A DNA stretch of 64,000 bases, taken from the NCBI GenBank assembly GCA_000934385.1, contig KN880496.1:53053-117052 (forward strand), written 5' to 3'. Positions within the stretch are counted from its first letter, which is position 1, and every line of letters starts with the position of its first letter. The notes below the pieces were generated by a model. The model had not been told where the DNA came from, made no database searches, and saw only the letters and a list, made by a program, of their open reading frames with translations. Below are positions 49,047-60,544 of the stretch, piece after piece. Source of the stretch: Cylindrobasidium torrendii FP15055 ss-10. Taxonomy: Eukaryota; Basidiomycota; Agaricomycetes; Agaricales; Physalacriaceae. The position numbers and the translations under genes were made by a program.

Positions 49047-49414
49047 GGGGGAAATCAGTGAACGTTGTCCTGGAACGGTGCGATATGCCTCATTTTATAC
49101 GATACATGAGTACAATTTTGAATAGAATGTATTGGGAAAAACGAAGCTACACCCGTGAGTATGAGAAGTGTTAAATTAAAAGGCGACCCATGGTTGCTGC
49201 TAGCCTGGGAACTGGTGCTCACTCGAATGACCAAACAATGGCGTAAGTGACACGGTTACAGTCTCGTTACATGCTCGAGGATAGAAGTGGGTTCAAACGA
49301 AATACGATTTGAGCACAAAGGCAGCTTAGGCACGCCGGCCTCTGCATTCAACGGGCATTCAATGGCATGTGTTCGATCACCGCTTTCTCTCTCCTACCAT
49401 CATCCTCCGAAGTG
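49047..49414. other. divergent intergenic region between two unknown genes
   Basis: 368 bp between start codons; no clear promoter element. Confidence 0.4.
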
Positions 49415-50479
49415 ATGGCAGTGAAGCGGACAGAACAAGACACTTACAACCGCTTTCTGTATCTAAAGAACCGTGGTTTCTCTTCATACAACCCTATTCC
49501 ACGCACAAATCCGCCTTACGCAGACGCGTACATTCCCACTGGCGCCCGCGTGGGAGACCTGGCTATACACCGAACAGACGGCACGGTCAGCTATATTGGC
49601 CTGAATGTTACGCTTCCCCCCGAAGCCCCGAGAAATCTTGACAGAGGCGAAGTCAGAGTTCGACTCAAGGATTACTCTCCGGTCACTTTCAAAGAAGGCG
49701 TCGACTACCTGCGCGACGACAATCGCTTTCCCACACCATGTGTGATAGGCGGCACTAACGATTTACGTCATCCTTTCGAAACTACTGATAATAATGAAGA
49801 CGGTCCTATACGGTGGGTAGATCTCTCTATCTGTCGGTTGTAGCCATTCTCATTTCCAGATTTTCGTAGGTCACTCTCGATCTCGGCTCATGCGCATGAG
49901 GGAGGGTATCTGGCGCTTCCGTGTGGCGCTACAATCTACGAATGCACAGAGAACGGAGCGCGAAAGCTGCAAAAATGGGCTCTGCACAATGCGATTGAGC
50001 TGTACCGCCATTACGCAGGGAACATCGACCTCGAAAACGGCGACATGTTTGTCACCACTGGATGCCTGAAAATGGCCCACTATGGTCTCGGTGTCTACTA
50101 CTCTTTCAACCGCAACTACCACTACACTGGCAGACGCCTGTTCTATCCTGCTTCAGGTGTTACCGACTTCTCGCCAGTGCAGGAGCTCAAGAGGGCAGAT
50201 AACGCGCGCGATGGCACCGAGGCTTTCGACTATACGACTTGGTCTAACCTCAGCGGTCCCATTGCCTCTCACCCGCGCAACTGCACCGCGACTTGGCGCG
50301 GATTTCGCATCTCAATATCTCCATCCTTATTCAACACTCTTGTTACTCCCAATACAATTGCACAGAAGCTGTGGCACATGCTTCCAGCTTGGTTGCGTCC
50401 ACACATAGAGTCGGTTCGGATGTCTGCACCGGTCCTGTCACCAGTAAGCTCGCCGTTTACCATCGTTTCCAACGGATAA
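49415..50479 (+). CDS. unrecognised basidiomycete-type protein
   Basis: Exons 49415-49812 and 49870-50479 give 335 aa; an in-frame ATG at 49367 would add 16 residues. The layout fits a widespread but uncharacterised agaricomycete family: an N-terminal 'YLKNRGFSSYNP' segment, 'GARVGDLAIHRTDG.V.YIGLN', then in exon 2 'LALPCGATIYECTENGARKL', 'YRHYAGNIDLENGDMFVTTG' and 'HYGLGVYYSFNRNYHY'. No signal peptide, membrane helix or enzymatic motif can be assigned. A second family-like gene lies divergently beside it. Confidence 0.72.
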
Positions 50480-50600
50480 CCTACGAGTAGTGTCATGACC
50501 CTTGTCGGGAGATTTTAGAGCAAGTCTATTTGCAGGTGCCGGATGTCTCATTGAAAATGCGATGCATCTAACACTCTGATAGTATACTCACATCCGAGTC

Positions 50601-50895
50601 ATGCTAATGCACGACGACGATCTCCTTCCCGCCCTCGATGGGAGTGCGTTCCTTCCCGGGACGTACATCTTGATGCGACGCCTGTCCAAAACGCACTTCA
50701 TCGTCGTCGACTCTGGTGTGTATATGTTTTGATCCTTTTTCTCATCTAAACTCCCAAGCAGAGCGTCGCGCATTATTCAAGCCTCAGAGTGACTTTACTC
50801 TGACCTGGGTGGATAGGATGCGTCAGTTCTGGACTTGGTTGTTCGCTCTCCACAAGAGCCGCCTCATTCCCTTGATCTATCGAGAGCATTACTAG
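50601..50895 (+). CDS. possible small protein (two exons)
   Basis: Exons 50601-50715 and 50762-50895 (46-nt intron with GTGTGT donor and CAAGCAG acceptor) give 82 aa beginning 'MLMHDDDLLPALDG', with 'PGTYILMRRLSKTHFIVVDS' and, after the junction, a Trp-rich amphipathic stretch 'FWTWLFALHKSRLIPLIY'. It could be a small gene or a detached 3' part of the preceding one; I found no splice path joining them. Function unknown. Confidence 0.35.
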
Positions 50896-51035
50896 GTGAA
50901 CACATTTGGGCAATTCCCTTTTCGCAGTCGCGTCGAAGAGGCACAGAGCGAGTTAGTTTGTCCGCGACCGTAAGACGGACCATGAAGTTTGAGGACTTGA
51001 CTTATCATAACATTGTTTCTATTTTACTTCTTTTC

Positions 51036-53246
51036 CTATGAACGAAGCGGTGTCACAATCAAAGGCATCTGTGCGTCGCCTCCCCGCCCCAGCAGCCGAG
51101 GGCTCGAGAAAAGTCCAGGACCAGCTACCACTGCGTTAGTATCCTCCGACGGCTCAAATTTGAAGTTCTCCAGCATTTCAGTGGTGTAAGCTTGGATCTC
51201 CATGACACTTTCAGTGGAAATCAGGACTCGAAAAATCGCTGCAGCCTCTGAGGAACTCACGCAAACCGCCAGGCGATGCAGCCGCGAGGGCCAGCACCTG
51301 TACATCGTCGGCTCCCGGAATATGCCTCGTATACACAAGTGTCACTCACCAAATGTGAGTGAACTGCCGAAAACTGCATTGACAGGGTTTTTCATCTTCT
51401 CTTCCCAGCGCTGGGGTTTCCAGATTTGGGCGTCTGGGCCCCACACCGCAGGATTTCTACAAATTTTCGTTGAATGCACCTGCAAGACATGTATGAAAGT
51501 ACCGGTTGTATCCGTGAGCATCACACTCGACCACTTGACCCTTTTTGATTGGGATGTGGTTGATGGTTCGACCGTCAGCCGTCAACAAGGGCTCACCCAG
51601 AGGAACGATATCATCAACTTGCGCCGCGCGCGTAAGTTTACTTTGAATTGGATGCATGCGTAGGGTTTCCTGGAGGCCTCTTCAGACTTAATTCAACTTC
51701 GCAGGCGTATTCACCTTGATAACCATATTGAGCATGACCATTCCATTGTAGTCCTGGATCGAGAGCTGTGCGTCCATACCTATGCGGGCTCGAATATCGC
51801 TGATCTCTTGTCGGATGGCTTCCTGTATCTCTATATTCGTGCCAAGATAGTAGAAAATCCACGCAAGAGTTGTACCGGAGCTTTCCTGGCCTCCCACGAT
51901 CAGAGACCTTATAGACAAATTAATCACGGTATTTATGGAGCTCTGTGCGCCTTACGCTGCCTGAGCAAGGAGTTCCTCGTCCGAAAGTTTCTTCTTCGCG
52001 TCTTCCCCCTGATTGGCGCGCACTGCAGGTACTGTTGAATACGGAGGTCGAGCTTCCGGCGCGCTGCATACCTAAAATACTCAACATGTCTTTGACCTCA
52101 TCATCTCCAACCGACTGCTTTGCGCTCCGAACAACATCGGCGACTAGGTCCTTAGAACGCGATTTGAAGTTTGCAAAGTGAACATTTATTCCAACGGGCG
52201 AACGTGCGGAGAGCTCTTGTAAGACGGGGAAATTTTCCAGAGCCCACATTACGACACGGAAGACCTTGCTTTTACTAGCGCCTGTGTCATCGCTGTAGGA
52301 AATTATAGAATTGACGAATGGCCGCCAGAAGACGAATAAGACATACAATATGTGATGCAATGTCTTGCTGATTTCGCAGTCGCCTTCCAAAAGTGTGTTG
52401 AAGCAATGACTGAAGCCCGCTTTGGAGGGAATGGTTAACAAAAAGCCAAAGGGTCACTTTCAGACATCCAACCTTCGCCGATGGCATCTAGTGCAGCACG
52501 TCCAAACCACAGGTGCACGTTGACAACATTTCCATTTTTTCCAAGGGAATTTCTGATACCAGTTGACAGCTAAAATGTGCCTCGGTGTCTCCCACTATAG
52601 AGGCATGTTTGTAAATACTCACGTTCTTTGAGACACGCTGGATCACTGGCGTGAAAGTACGAAGACGACTCTCCGAAAAAGCCGGGCTAAACATCTTGCG
52701 TTGGCGTTGATGTACCATGCCTGTTTGATTACATTAGTGATTTTTCTATAGCACTTTACTTCGAGCGTGTACCGTTGACTGTCGGGAGTCCCGGTCCTGC
52801 GATTGCAGTCATAGATATGGTCATCTCTTGTGGCTTTTCATAGCGGTAGCCGGTGGCATTGAGAATATAGTGTAGCGCTCTTGTATCAGAAGTCATAAGG
52901 ATATCACGCTCAAATATTCGGTTAGACGTCAGACAGTGAAATTTTAGAACTCGGCGCACTCCGAATGTTCCTTTCGTCTTGATAGTGGCACCATACTGTC
53001 TGTACCACTGAGACTCGAGGCCGCCCATGCGCTCTTGATTACCCAAAATATCGATGACATTCCCTAAACGTTGTGTAAGCGACGTGCTCGAGTTTGCCTA
53101 CATATTGAGAACCAACCTGCAACCCAAGAGGGCGATGGAGGTCCTGGAATATAAGAGGGTAGCCGCGGAATGTTAAATATCAGCTTGTATATCGCGAGTC
53201 CCAAGGCAAGGGTGATGGCGCCGATGAGGCTCACGGCGAGGGACAT
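51036..53246 (-). CDS. cytochrome P450 monooxygenase
   Basis: Thirteen exons (minus order): 53246-53117, 53063-52960, 52908-52773, 52720-52623, 52569-52473, 52419-52347, 52292-52072, 52022-51956, 51907-51715, 51669-51503, 51456-51350, 51297-51261, 51207-51036; 533 aa. ER-membrane, haem-thiolate oxygenase. N-terminal anchor (about 5-24), Pro-rich hinge 'IPGPPSP', I-helix 'VGGQESSGTTL' (314-322), ExxR as 'ETLR' (374-377), 'KPQRWEE' (PERF region), and the haem motif FGAGPRGC with Cys471, split by an intron after the first base of Gly465. A 37-nt exon carries the haem ligand. The second intron (51 nt) is stop-free. It is the nearest gene to the tandem terpene synthases and is co-oriented with them, so terpene oxidation is a reasonable but unproven role. 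Confidence 0.93.
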
Positions 53247-53842
53247 GCTGTGGTGAATTTAGAGAAAACGCAGGCTTGGTGACCTTTTAATGGTTGTATC
53301 AACGACAGAAAACCTGACCCAACTCCACATACAGTGTCCAAACAGACGAGGTGCTTGGAGAAAGTGGCAGGCCGACTGACATGTATGATTCGATGTTTAG
53401 AATGTTTGGAAGACAACGACGCGGACCCAGCAGACCACGAAGGGACTGAACATCCCGCGCGCCAACTAAGAGGTGTTATTTAAGCCCTTTCATAAAGTAG
53501 TGCCGTCCATATATCCTCGCACGCATGTTGACCAAGCTCGCAATCGTTATCCAGTGGCAGTACGTCAACCTGCAATGGTTCTTCTCAGTTGTAAGCTAGC
53601 CTCCCTTCAACCGCAGGAGAACTGGAAAGACGTGGCGTTTATTGCTGCTTGGTGACCGCAGGACGAAAAGACCAATTGAATAATAAGTACGGTAACTTGA
53701 TCGATCTACATAGCCCTTATGGCAGCGTGGCGCAGTGGCACTATCTTACATACGGCCATTTCCCTCCTGCATAATCGTTTGTGAGAGATAAGCGTCAAAT
53801 TAGAGAGAGAAAACAGATCTATAACTCTATATAAATAGGACC
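53247..53842. other. intergenic, P450 / terpene synthase 3
   Basis: About 600 bp containing the P450 promoter and the 3' end of terpene synthase 3; nothing else recognised. Confidence 0.5.
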
Positions 53843-54923
53843 CTAAAAAGCATCTTTGCTATAGGTACCCAGGCCGATCTCCGCCAATTTGTAGCGTTTG
53901 GACTGAAGATGAAAGTCTATGTAACCCTGCCCAAAAGCTCTTAGTGCTGCTTTTGCGTCCTCTTTCATCAGCAACTGTAGTGCCCGATTATAGGACGCAA
54001 TGGAACGTTCCACCATCCATTCTAAGACGTCTAGCTTCGATGCGCCTCCGCGATTCAAGTTGAGGTAAGAGGCTAGGTTACACTGCTCTCCGGCAATCTC
54101 CTCTTTATAAAACGACAGTACATCGTTCTGTAGGTCCAAAAAGTCGCCAATACTCGGTAAAGCGTCCTTGTAGTCGGCGTAGGGCACAGATGCAGGGAAG
54201 AGGCAAACTGTGAAAATTTCCGGTACACCCGACATCGCGCGCAAGTAGCATGCCGCTTCCGCTGATATGTGCGTGTTCAGGCTCGGGATCCCCTCGAACG
54301 CCGTCCCAGCGACGAATCTCAATAGACATGTCATAAACGTGTTGGAGACGATGCCTTCGTAGAGTTTGGCTCCTCTGATGATTTCCATTCGAATGGCTCT
54401 GAGAGCATGAGAACTTGAAGGTCGGCCCAACATGACATCCTAGTTGTCGAGCGCGTTAGTTTTATGCAAACAGTGATAACGCTCGGCTCACCATTCCAAA
54501 ATAAGTAGCGTCTTGGACCGTATCCGGGTGCAGTGGACTGCATTGGTCCTCAAAATAGGCTGCAATTGCCGTGATGGCGGAAACAAAAAGGACACGCTCT
54601 CTGCACGCAATATGCTTGAAGGCGGTGCAACCAAGAGCAACGCCCACATCTATTGAGCGCTTGAGATTTACATCCTCTACGTTGAGGTCATATGCTGCAA
54701 GATGCTCTGTGACGACCGCTTTCAATTCCTCGAAAGGTTGTTTGTCATACGAGATGTCTTCACTGAAGCCGCAGCCATCAAGGGAATGTCGCAGGAGCTC
54801 GACAACACGCTTCTCCCACGGTACATTGCTCTACGATTGGATGTGTTAGCAAGGAAGTGGAGTAACGGGAATTGAACGCACGTCCTGGGAGGGTGGTATA
54901 TTCAGTTCTTCAATGGCGAGCAT
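53843..54923 (-). CDS. TRI5-type terpene synthase 3 (variant Asp-rich motif)
   Basis: Exons 54923-54882, 54830-54492 and 54439-53843 give 325 aa, with the same three-exon plan as the other synthases in this window but a shorter exon 1 (14 codons, 'MLAIEELNIPPSQD'). NSE triad NDVLSFYKE (232-240) and C-terminal KRY are intact. The Asp-rich motif is unusual: where the paralogues have DD, this protein has Glu108-Asp109 (FEDQCS). Glu can serve in some class I synthases, so activity may persist or change. It is in tandem with terpene synthase 4, and the two share promoter-proximal and 3' sequence. Product unknown. Confidence 0.92.
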
Positions 54924-54997
54924 CGTGTTGGTGCGGGCGACTTATAGTTCAACAAGGACTCGATGTCTGGTGCCATGCATTTGCTGCATAGTACCTT

Positions 54998-55003
54998 CTT
55001 ATA
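54998..55003 (-). promoter_or_regulatory. TATA-like element of terpene synthase 3
   Basis: TATAAG on the minus strand about 75-80 bp upstream of the start, at the same relative position as in terpene synthase 4. Confidence 0.4.
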
Positions 55004-55249
55004 CTCCTTGAATCACTGTTGTATGTTATGTTGCGGATTCAAGGTGTGCGTGCGACTCGACACCGGCAGGTACGATTACCTAGATGAGCCGTTATGAAGC
55101 CTAATGGAAGGTTCTCCTATATTATGTAGTCGTAGTATATAGACTGGTAGTTACTATACTGTACCGTGGCAATACCTCATCCACACCGTCATTAGGTTTA
55201 CCTGAAGACAAAAAAGCAATAATTCCTCTACTCGAATTGGACGCAAATG

Positions 55250-55510
55250 ATCTCTGTCTACGGTTCCTGCCGTCGAGTGAGCATTGAGCGAGCGAAGGGT
55301 TATTGCATTCTGAGATCAATGAAAAAACATACATAACAACGAGCAAGATGGTCTAGTCCTAGATTGCTCCGCGCGCATCTCCATCCTACACGTATACATC
55401 CGCCTTAACAATTGCATCGAGCTGCACTCCAGACGCTCCTCTCCACCCCCATCCGCGCCAATACACATCGAACGCACTGTTCGAGAACGCTGCAATTTAT
55501 GTCGCACGGG
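55250..55510 (-). pseudogene. decayed copy of the KGD1 3' end
   Basis: This spacer resembles the 3' end of KGD1 at about 57147-57380. On the minus strand the last codons can still be read as 'NSAFDV' (about 55484-55464), as in KGD1, but the stop TAA has become TAT. Downstream, matching 3'-flank words such as CCTACACGTA, ATTGCTCCG and GGTTCCTGC occur in the same order and spacing as beyond the true KGD1 stop. It was carried along when a terpene synthase plus KGD1 tail was tandemly duplicated. It can have no KGD1 function. Confidence 0.75.
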
Positions 55511-55750
55511 AACTGCGAGAAATTTTAAAGCCATACTGCATAATAGTTGACCTCCGAAACGCTGGTCGAATTATCTGTGCGCAATTTCACAGAGAAGGCT
55601 CAGTGCACGTGGACTCTTGGGATGTGTGCACTGTGCGCTGTCTCCAAGGCATATTGCCGCCTCAATGTACATACATAATCGTTCGTGAGAAGTGAGTATC
55701 AAAGACGAGTAACACATAACAGATCTATCATGACTATGTAAACTAGGACC

Positions 55751-56829
55751 TTAAAAGGCATCTTTGCTGTAGGTACCCAGGCCGAGCTCCGCCAACCTGT
55801 AGCGCTTGGATTGGAAATGAAAATCTAGGTAGCCTTGTCCGAAAGCTCTCAGCGCGGCCTTGGCATCCTCCCTCACTAATAACTCCAGCGCCCGATTATA
55901 GCATGCAACCGCACGCTCTATCATCCACTCGAGAACGTCCACCTTCGATGCGCCTCCACGGTTCATATTGAGGTAAGTGGCGAGGTTATGCTCCTCTCCA
56001 GCGAGTTCCTCTTTGTAGAACGAAAGTAAATCGTTTTGTAGGTCGATGAAGTCCCCGATACTCGGTAGAGCGTCCTTGTAATCGGCATAGGAGACGGACG
56101 CAGGGAAGATACAGACCGTGTAAAACTCCGGTATGCCTGTCATTGTACGCAAGTAGCATGCCGCTTCCGGGGATGTATGTTTTTGTAGGCTCGGAAGTGC
56201 TTCGATCGCGGTACCAGCGACGAACTTAAGTGTAGCCATAATGATGGTGCTCGAGATAATACTTTCGTAGAAGCGCGCGCCCCTGATAGCTTCCATTTGC
56301 AAGGCCTGTAGAGCCTGAGAATTCGAAGGGCGACCTGACATAACATCCTAATCGAACGCGTTGGCTCAATGCAAAATGTTACACTCGCTGGCTCACCAAA
56401 CCAAAGCTTGCAGCATCTTCAACAACGTTTGGCACCAACCCGCATAGGTCATCCATATAGGCCACGAGCGCTGTGAAGACGGCGATGAAAAGAGGTTGGT
56501 CTTCGCATAGAAGGTGTTTGTAAGCAGTGCAGGCGATAGCAACGCCCACATCGATGGTCCGTTTGAGACGCTCGTCCTCTACGTCGAGGCCGTACGCCAC
56601 AATGCGTTCTGTGACGGCCGCCTTTAATTCTTCAAAGGGCTGCTTGTTGTACGAGATGTGTTCACTGAAGTTGCAGCGATCCATGTAGTGTCGCAAAAGC
56701 TTGACGACACGCTTCTCCCACGGTACATTGGCCTATGATAATGTGTCAAATATGAGCTAAAAGATAAAATACAGGGATCGAACGCACATCCTGTGAGGAG
56801 GGTATATTCAGTTCCTCAATGGCAAGCAT
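55751..56829 (-). CDS. TRI5-type terpene synthase 4
   Basis: Exons 56829-56788, 56732-56397 and 56347-55751 give 324 aa; the closest relative in the window is terpene synthase 3, in direct tandem. Motifs: MDDLCG (Asp108-Asp109), NDLLSFYKE (231-239), and C-terminal KRY in 'QSKRYRLAELGLG'. All metal ligands expected for a class I cyclase are present, so this copy probably keeps the ancestral activity. Its downstream neighbour is KGD1, transcribed in the same direction, 518 bp away. Product unknown. Confidence 0.93.
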
Positions 56830-56901
56830 TTTACGAGTGATACCGATGGTTCGACAACGGCAAGGACTTGATGTCGAGTGCTATACATTCTTGCATGCTC
56901 T

Positions 56902-56907
56902 CTTATA
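56902..56907 (-). promoter_or_regulatory. TATA-like element of terpene synthase 4
   Basis: TATAAG on the minus strand about 75-80 bp upstream of the start at 56829, in sequence shared with the upstream region of terpene synthase 3. Confidence 0.4.
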
Positions 56908-57347
56908 CTCTTGGATTCACCAACGTAGGTATCGCCAACAAGCATGCAGTCTGCCTCTTTCACGTATCTTGTTCGACATGGGACTCGCGCAGAAATCGCT
57001 CGGGGTGCGGGTGCCTAACGTAAGTGATCTCACAAAGCAACCACAAAAAGAACAGTAAAAAAAACTCATAGCTGTCTCCTTGTGATTGAAGGATTGCGAA
57101 TATAATGGAACAGCAAGAATGAGACGACGCCAGCCCAACGCCTGGGTCTAACGGTTCCTGCTGGCGAGTAGCGAAGGGTCAATTCAAAAATGTGTGTTTT
57201 GAGATCAAAGAAAAAACATTATAACGAACGAGACGGAGTCCAAGATTGCTCCGTGCACATCACCATTCTACACGTAGCATACATCCGTCTCACCAATTAC
57301 AGCTACCTCCTCTTCACCCGTCCATATCGCACGCACCATCCGCAACA
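56908..57347. other. intergenic, terpene synthase 4 / KGD1
   Basis: 440 bp holding the synthase promoter and the KGD1 3' flank; the right part is the intact counterpart of the decayed copy at 55250-55510. Confidence 0.6.
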
Positions 57348-60300
57348 TTACACGTCGAATGCACTGTTCAAGAACGCTTCGATCTCCTTCTTATGCTGCG
57401 CCTTGCTACCAGTCGCAACACTGCTCGTGGGGTCACGGCCAGCGTACTTCGGGTACTTGCCCTTGTGGTGCTCCGTCTGGCCAGCCGCAGTGTATATCCT
57501 AGGGCCAACATAGCTCCAAGCGCCATTGTTCAGAGGCTCTTCCTGGCACCAGAGGAGGTCGGCGTTGGGGTACTGGTCAAGGTGGGGAGTGATCTAAATC
57601 ACAGTCAGTTGAGTATTTGTTGAGAATGAAGGTCTTGGACGTACCATATCGTACGGGAACGGCGAGATCTGCTCGATACGACTGATCGCAACGTCCTTGA
57701 TTCCACGCTCCTCACGGGCGGCGAGAAGGGTCTGGTAGACCTGACCGGAACACAAGATGTGCCTCTTGATATTCTCGGGCGCAGCGAGGTCGGGAACGGC
57801 TTCAGGAAGGTAGCGCTGGAAGGTAGTATCGCCAATCATCTCAGACAAGTCCGAGCGAGCGTTGGGGTGACGCAGCAAGTTCTTCGAGAAGAAGCAAATG
57901 AGTGGCTTGCGGAAATCGCGGTGAGTCTGACGACGCAGGACATGGAAGTAGTTAGCCGGTGTCCTGAAAGCAGTCAGTGGTTATTCTCTGATGCAGGCAA
58001 GCAAGCTCACGATGGGTAGACGACCTGCATGTTGCAGTCCTGATGTTGTCTCTCAATCTTCTCAGGCGATGGGAAGACGTTGGGGTGGTCGTCACAAAGC
58101 TGGAGGAAGCGCTCCATACGTCCACTAGAGTGCTCCGGGCCTTGTCCGTCGTAGCCGTGGGGCAAACTGACAACCAGACCCGTGCGCTGCAGCCACTTCC
58201 TCTCACCCGCGGCAATGAATTGATCGATGATAGTCTGCGCGCCGTTGGCAAAGTCACCGAACTGCGCCTCCCACATCGTCAAAGCATCAGGGGACACAAG
58301 GGAGTAGCCGAGCTCGAAACCAAGGCAGCCGTATTCGGACAAGGGAGAGTTGCAGACCTTGAAGCCAGCCTGCGATTGTCCAAGGTTGTTCAAAGGAACG
58401 TACTGAGCCTCGTTGTTCTGGTCGTGGAGAACGGCATGGCGCTGTGAGAAGGTACCACGCTCAACATCTTGGCCAGATACACGGACATGGATCTTCTCGA
58501 GTGCGAGTGAACCAAACGCCAAAGCCTCGGCAGTCGACCAATCGATGTTGGTACCGTCCTCGACAGTCTTTCCACGAGTGGCCAAGATGCGAGCGAGGTT
58601 CTTGTGGGGAGTAAAGTCCGAAGGGTAGGAAGAAACAACCTTGCCAACGTGCTTCAGAGTGGCCTCGTCGGCACCGGTAGGACGGCTGGGAAGGGTCTGG
58701 TCGGCAAGCTGCTTCGGTGAAGGGAAACCAGTCCACGCGGCGGAGAGCCACTCTTTGCTGGTCGGCACATAATCCTTCGCGCCCGCGGCAGCTTTCTCGA
58801 GCATACCCCACACCCACTTCTTGTGCTCCTCAATGTCGTTCTTGGTAAAGGAGCCGCGTTCGACAAGGAATTTGCTGTACTGAGTGAGGGGCGTCGGTTG
58901 CTTCGAGATGGCCTTGTACATGCGCGGTTGAGTGAACATGGGCTGGTCGGTCTCGTTGTGGCCGTGGCGACGGTAGCACACAATATCGATAACGACGTCC
59001 TTTTTCCATTTGGCGCGGTAGTCTGCAGCAAGTTGGCAGACGAAGGTAACGGCCTCGGTGTTGTCGCCATTGACGTGGAAAATGGGAGCATCGATGGCTT
59101 TGGCAATATCGGACGAGTAGGGGGTCGAACGTGAGAAACGGGGATCGGTGGTGAAGCCGATCTGGTTGTTGACGATAAGATGGATCGTTCCGCCGGTGCC
59201 GTAGTTGGGAAGGTTGTGCATGCCCATGGTCTCGTAAACGACACCTTGGCTCGAAAACGCGGCATCACCGTGAAGGAGAACACCCATGGCTTTCTGCTGG
59301 CTAGTCTCGTCATTCTCGAAGTACTGGATAGCGCGCGTCTTGCCAAGCACGACAGGGTCTTCGGCCTCGAGATGAGATGGGTTCGCGACGAGGGAGAGGG
59401 CAACCTTCTTGCCAGAAGGAGTAGGGCGAATGTAGTTGGCACCAAGATGATATTTGACGTCCCCAGCCGGGTCATCCTCATTGGTTCCGCTGAATTCGTT
59501 GAGGATGGCCTCGATGGGTTTCCGGATGACATTGGCGAGAACGTTGAGACGGCCACGATGAGGCATACCCATAGTGACATGGCGCACACCATGCTCGACA
59601 GAGCGGTCGATAAGAGCTTTCATTCCAGGAATAAGGGCCTCGCAACCCTCAAGACCGAAGCGCTTCTCGTTGGGGTACTTGGACGACATGAACTTCTCAA
59701 AGGATTCCGACCAGATGAGGCGGTCAAGAATCATGCGCTTCTCCTCGAGAGTGTAGTTCCAGGGTTTGGGGATTTCGACGCGTTCACGGATCCAATCGCA
59801 CTGCTCCTTGTCCGGGATGTGGACATATTGGATTCCAACGTGACCGCCTACAATTGTCAGTATGAACCCACACACTGCTAAATGAGGAGCATACAGTAGA
59901 TGCGCTTAAGGGTTTTAATGATGTCACCCAGCTTCATCGTCTTGCGGTCGCCTGAGTCGAAGTGCGGCAGGATACCTGGGCCAAGTGTGATCTCCTTCTC
60001 GAGGTCGCGCTCGGTGAATCCATATCGGCTCAGTTCAAGCTCTGGTGGCCGTACGTCGGCAAGATCCGCATCCAGGATACCAAGCGGGTCGAGCTCAGCG
60101 ACGTGATGGCCGCGCACCTGATAGGCGCGAACAAGTAATTGGACCTATCCGTGTTTTTAGTCGAAAAAAAAACAGCCTCCAAGTGGTACACACCTTCAAA
60201 TGAATATCCAACTCGGAGTCACCGCCAATACCCGTGAGAGCCGGCGCACCATCTGCAGGCGCAGCAACCAGGCGCGGCGGAGCAGTGAACGCGTTGCCGC

Positions 60301-60544
60301 CAAGTCCTTTGTCGAGGCCAGAGAAGTATGTTGCCCAAGACGCGTGCACCGACGATGGGTCTTCCCTCCAGTGACGGTACATCTCCTCAGCATAATATGT
60401 GTTTGTACCATTCGCGAACGGGTCGTTGTTTGTCGCCGGGGTTGCCAGACCCCGACGCAGTGCCGGTCCCGTCGTGGTCGTCGCTGCTGCCGACGCGGCG
60501 CGCATTGACGTCGGCGCCAATCGTGCTGTTTGCCGCTGCAACAT
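57348..60544 (-). CDS. KGD1: 2-oxoglutarate dehydrogenase E1 component
   Basis: Exons 60544-60194, 60144-59895, 59847-58011, 57963-57645 and 57593-57348 give 1000 aa, the normal length. Thiamine-diphosphate-dependent E1 of the mitochondrial 2-oxoglutarate dehydrogenase complex in the TCA cycle. A mitochondrial leader (about 1-35, Arg/Ala/Thr-rich) precedes '[20 protein letters not shown]'. The active-site region has '[14 protein letters not shown]', '[20 protein letters not shown]', '[11 protein letters not shown]' and '[15 protein letters not shown]'; the pyrimidine domain shows '[16 protein letters not shown]' and '[19 protein letters not shown]'. The C-terminal '[11 protein letters not shown]' is the stretch partly duplicated upstream of terpene synthase 3. 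Constitutive housekeeping gene. Confidence 0.98.

Noticed and set aside
58654..59592. 312-codon minus-strand frame and several plus-strand frames within KGD1
   Set aside because: Shadow frames of the KGD1 large exon, with low-complexity Ser/Arg/Pro composition.
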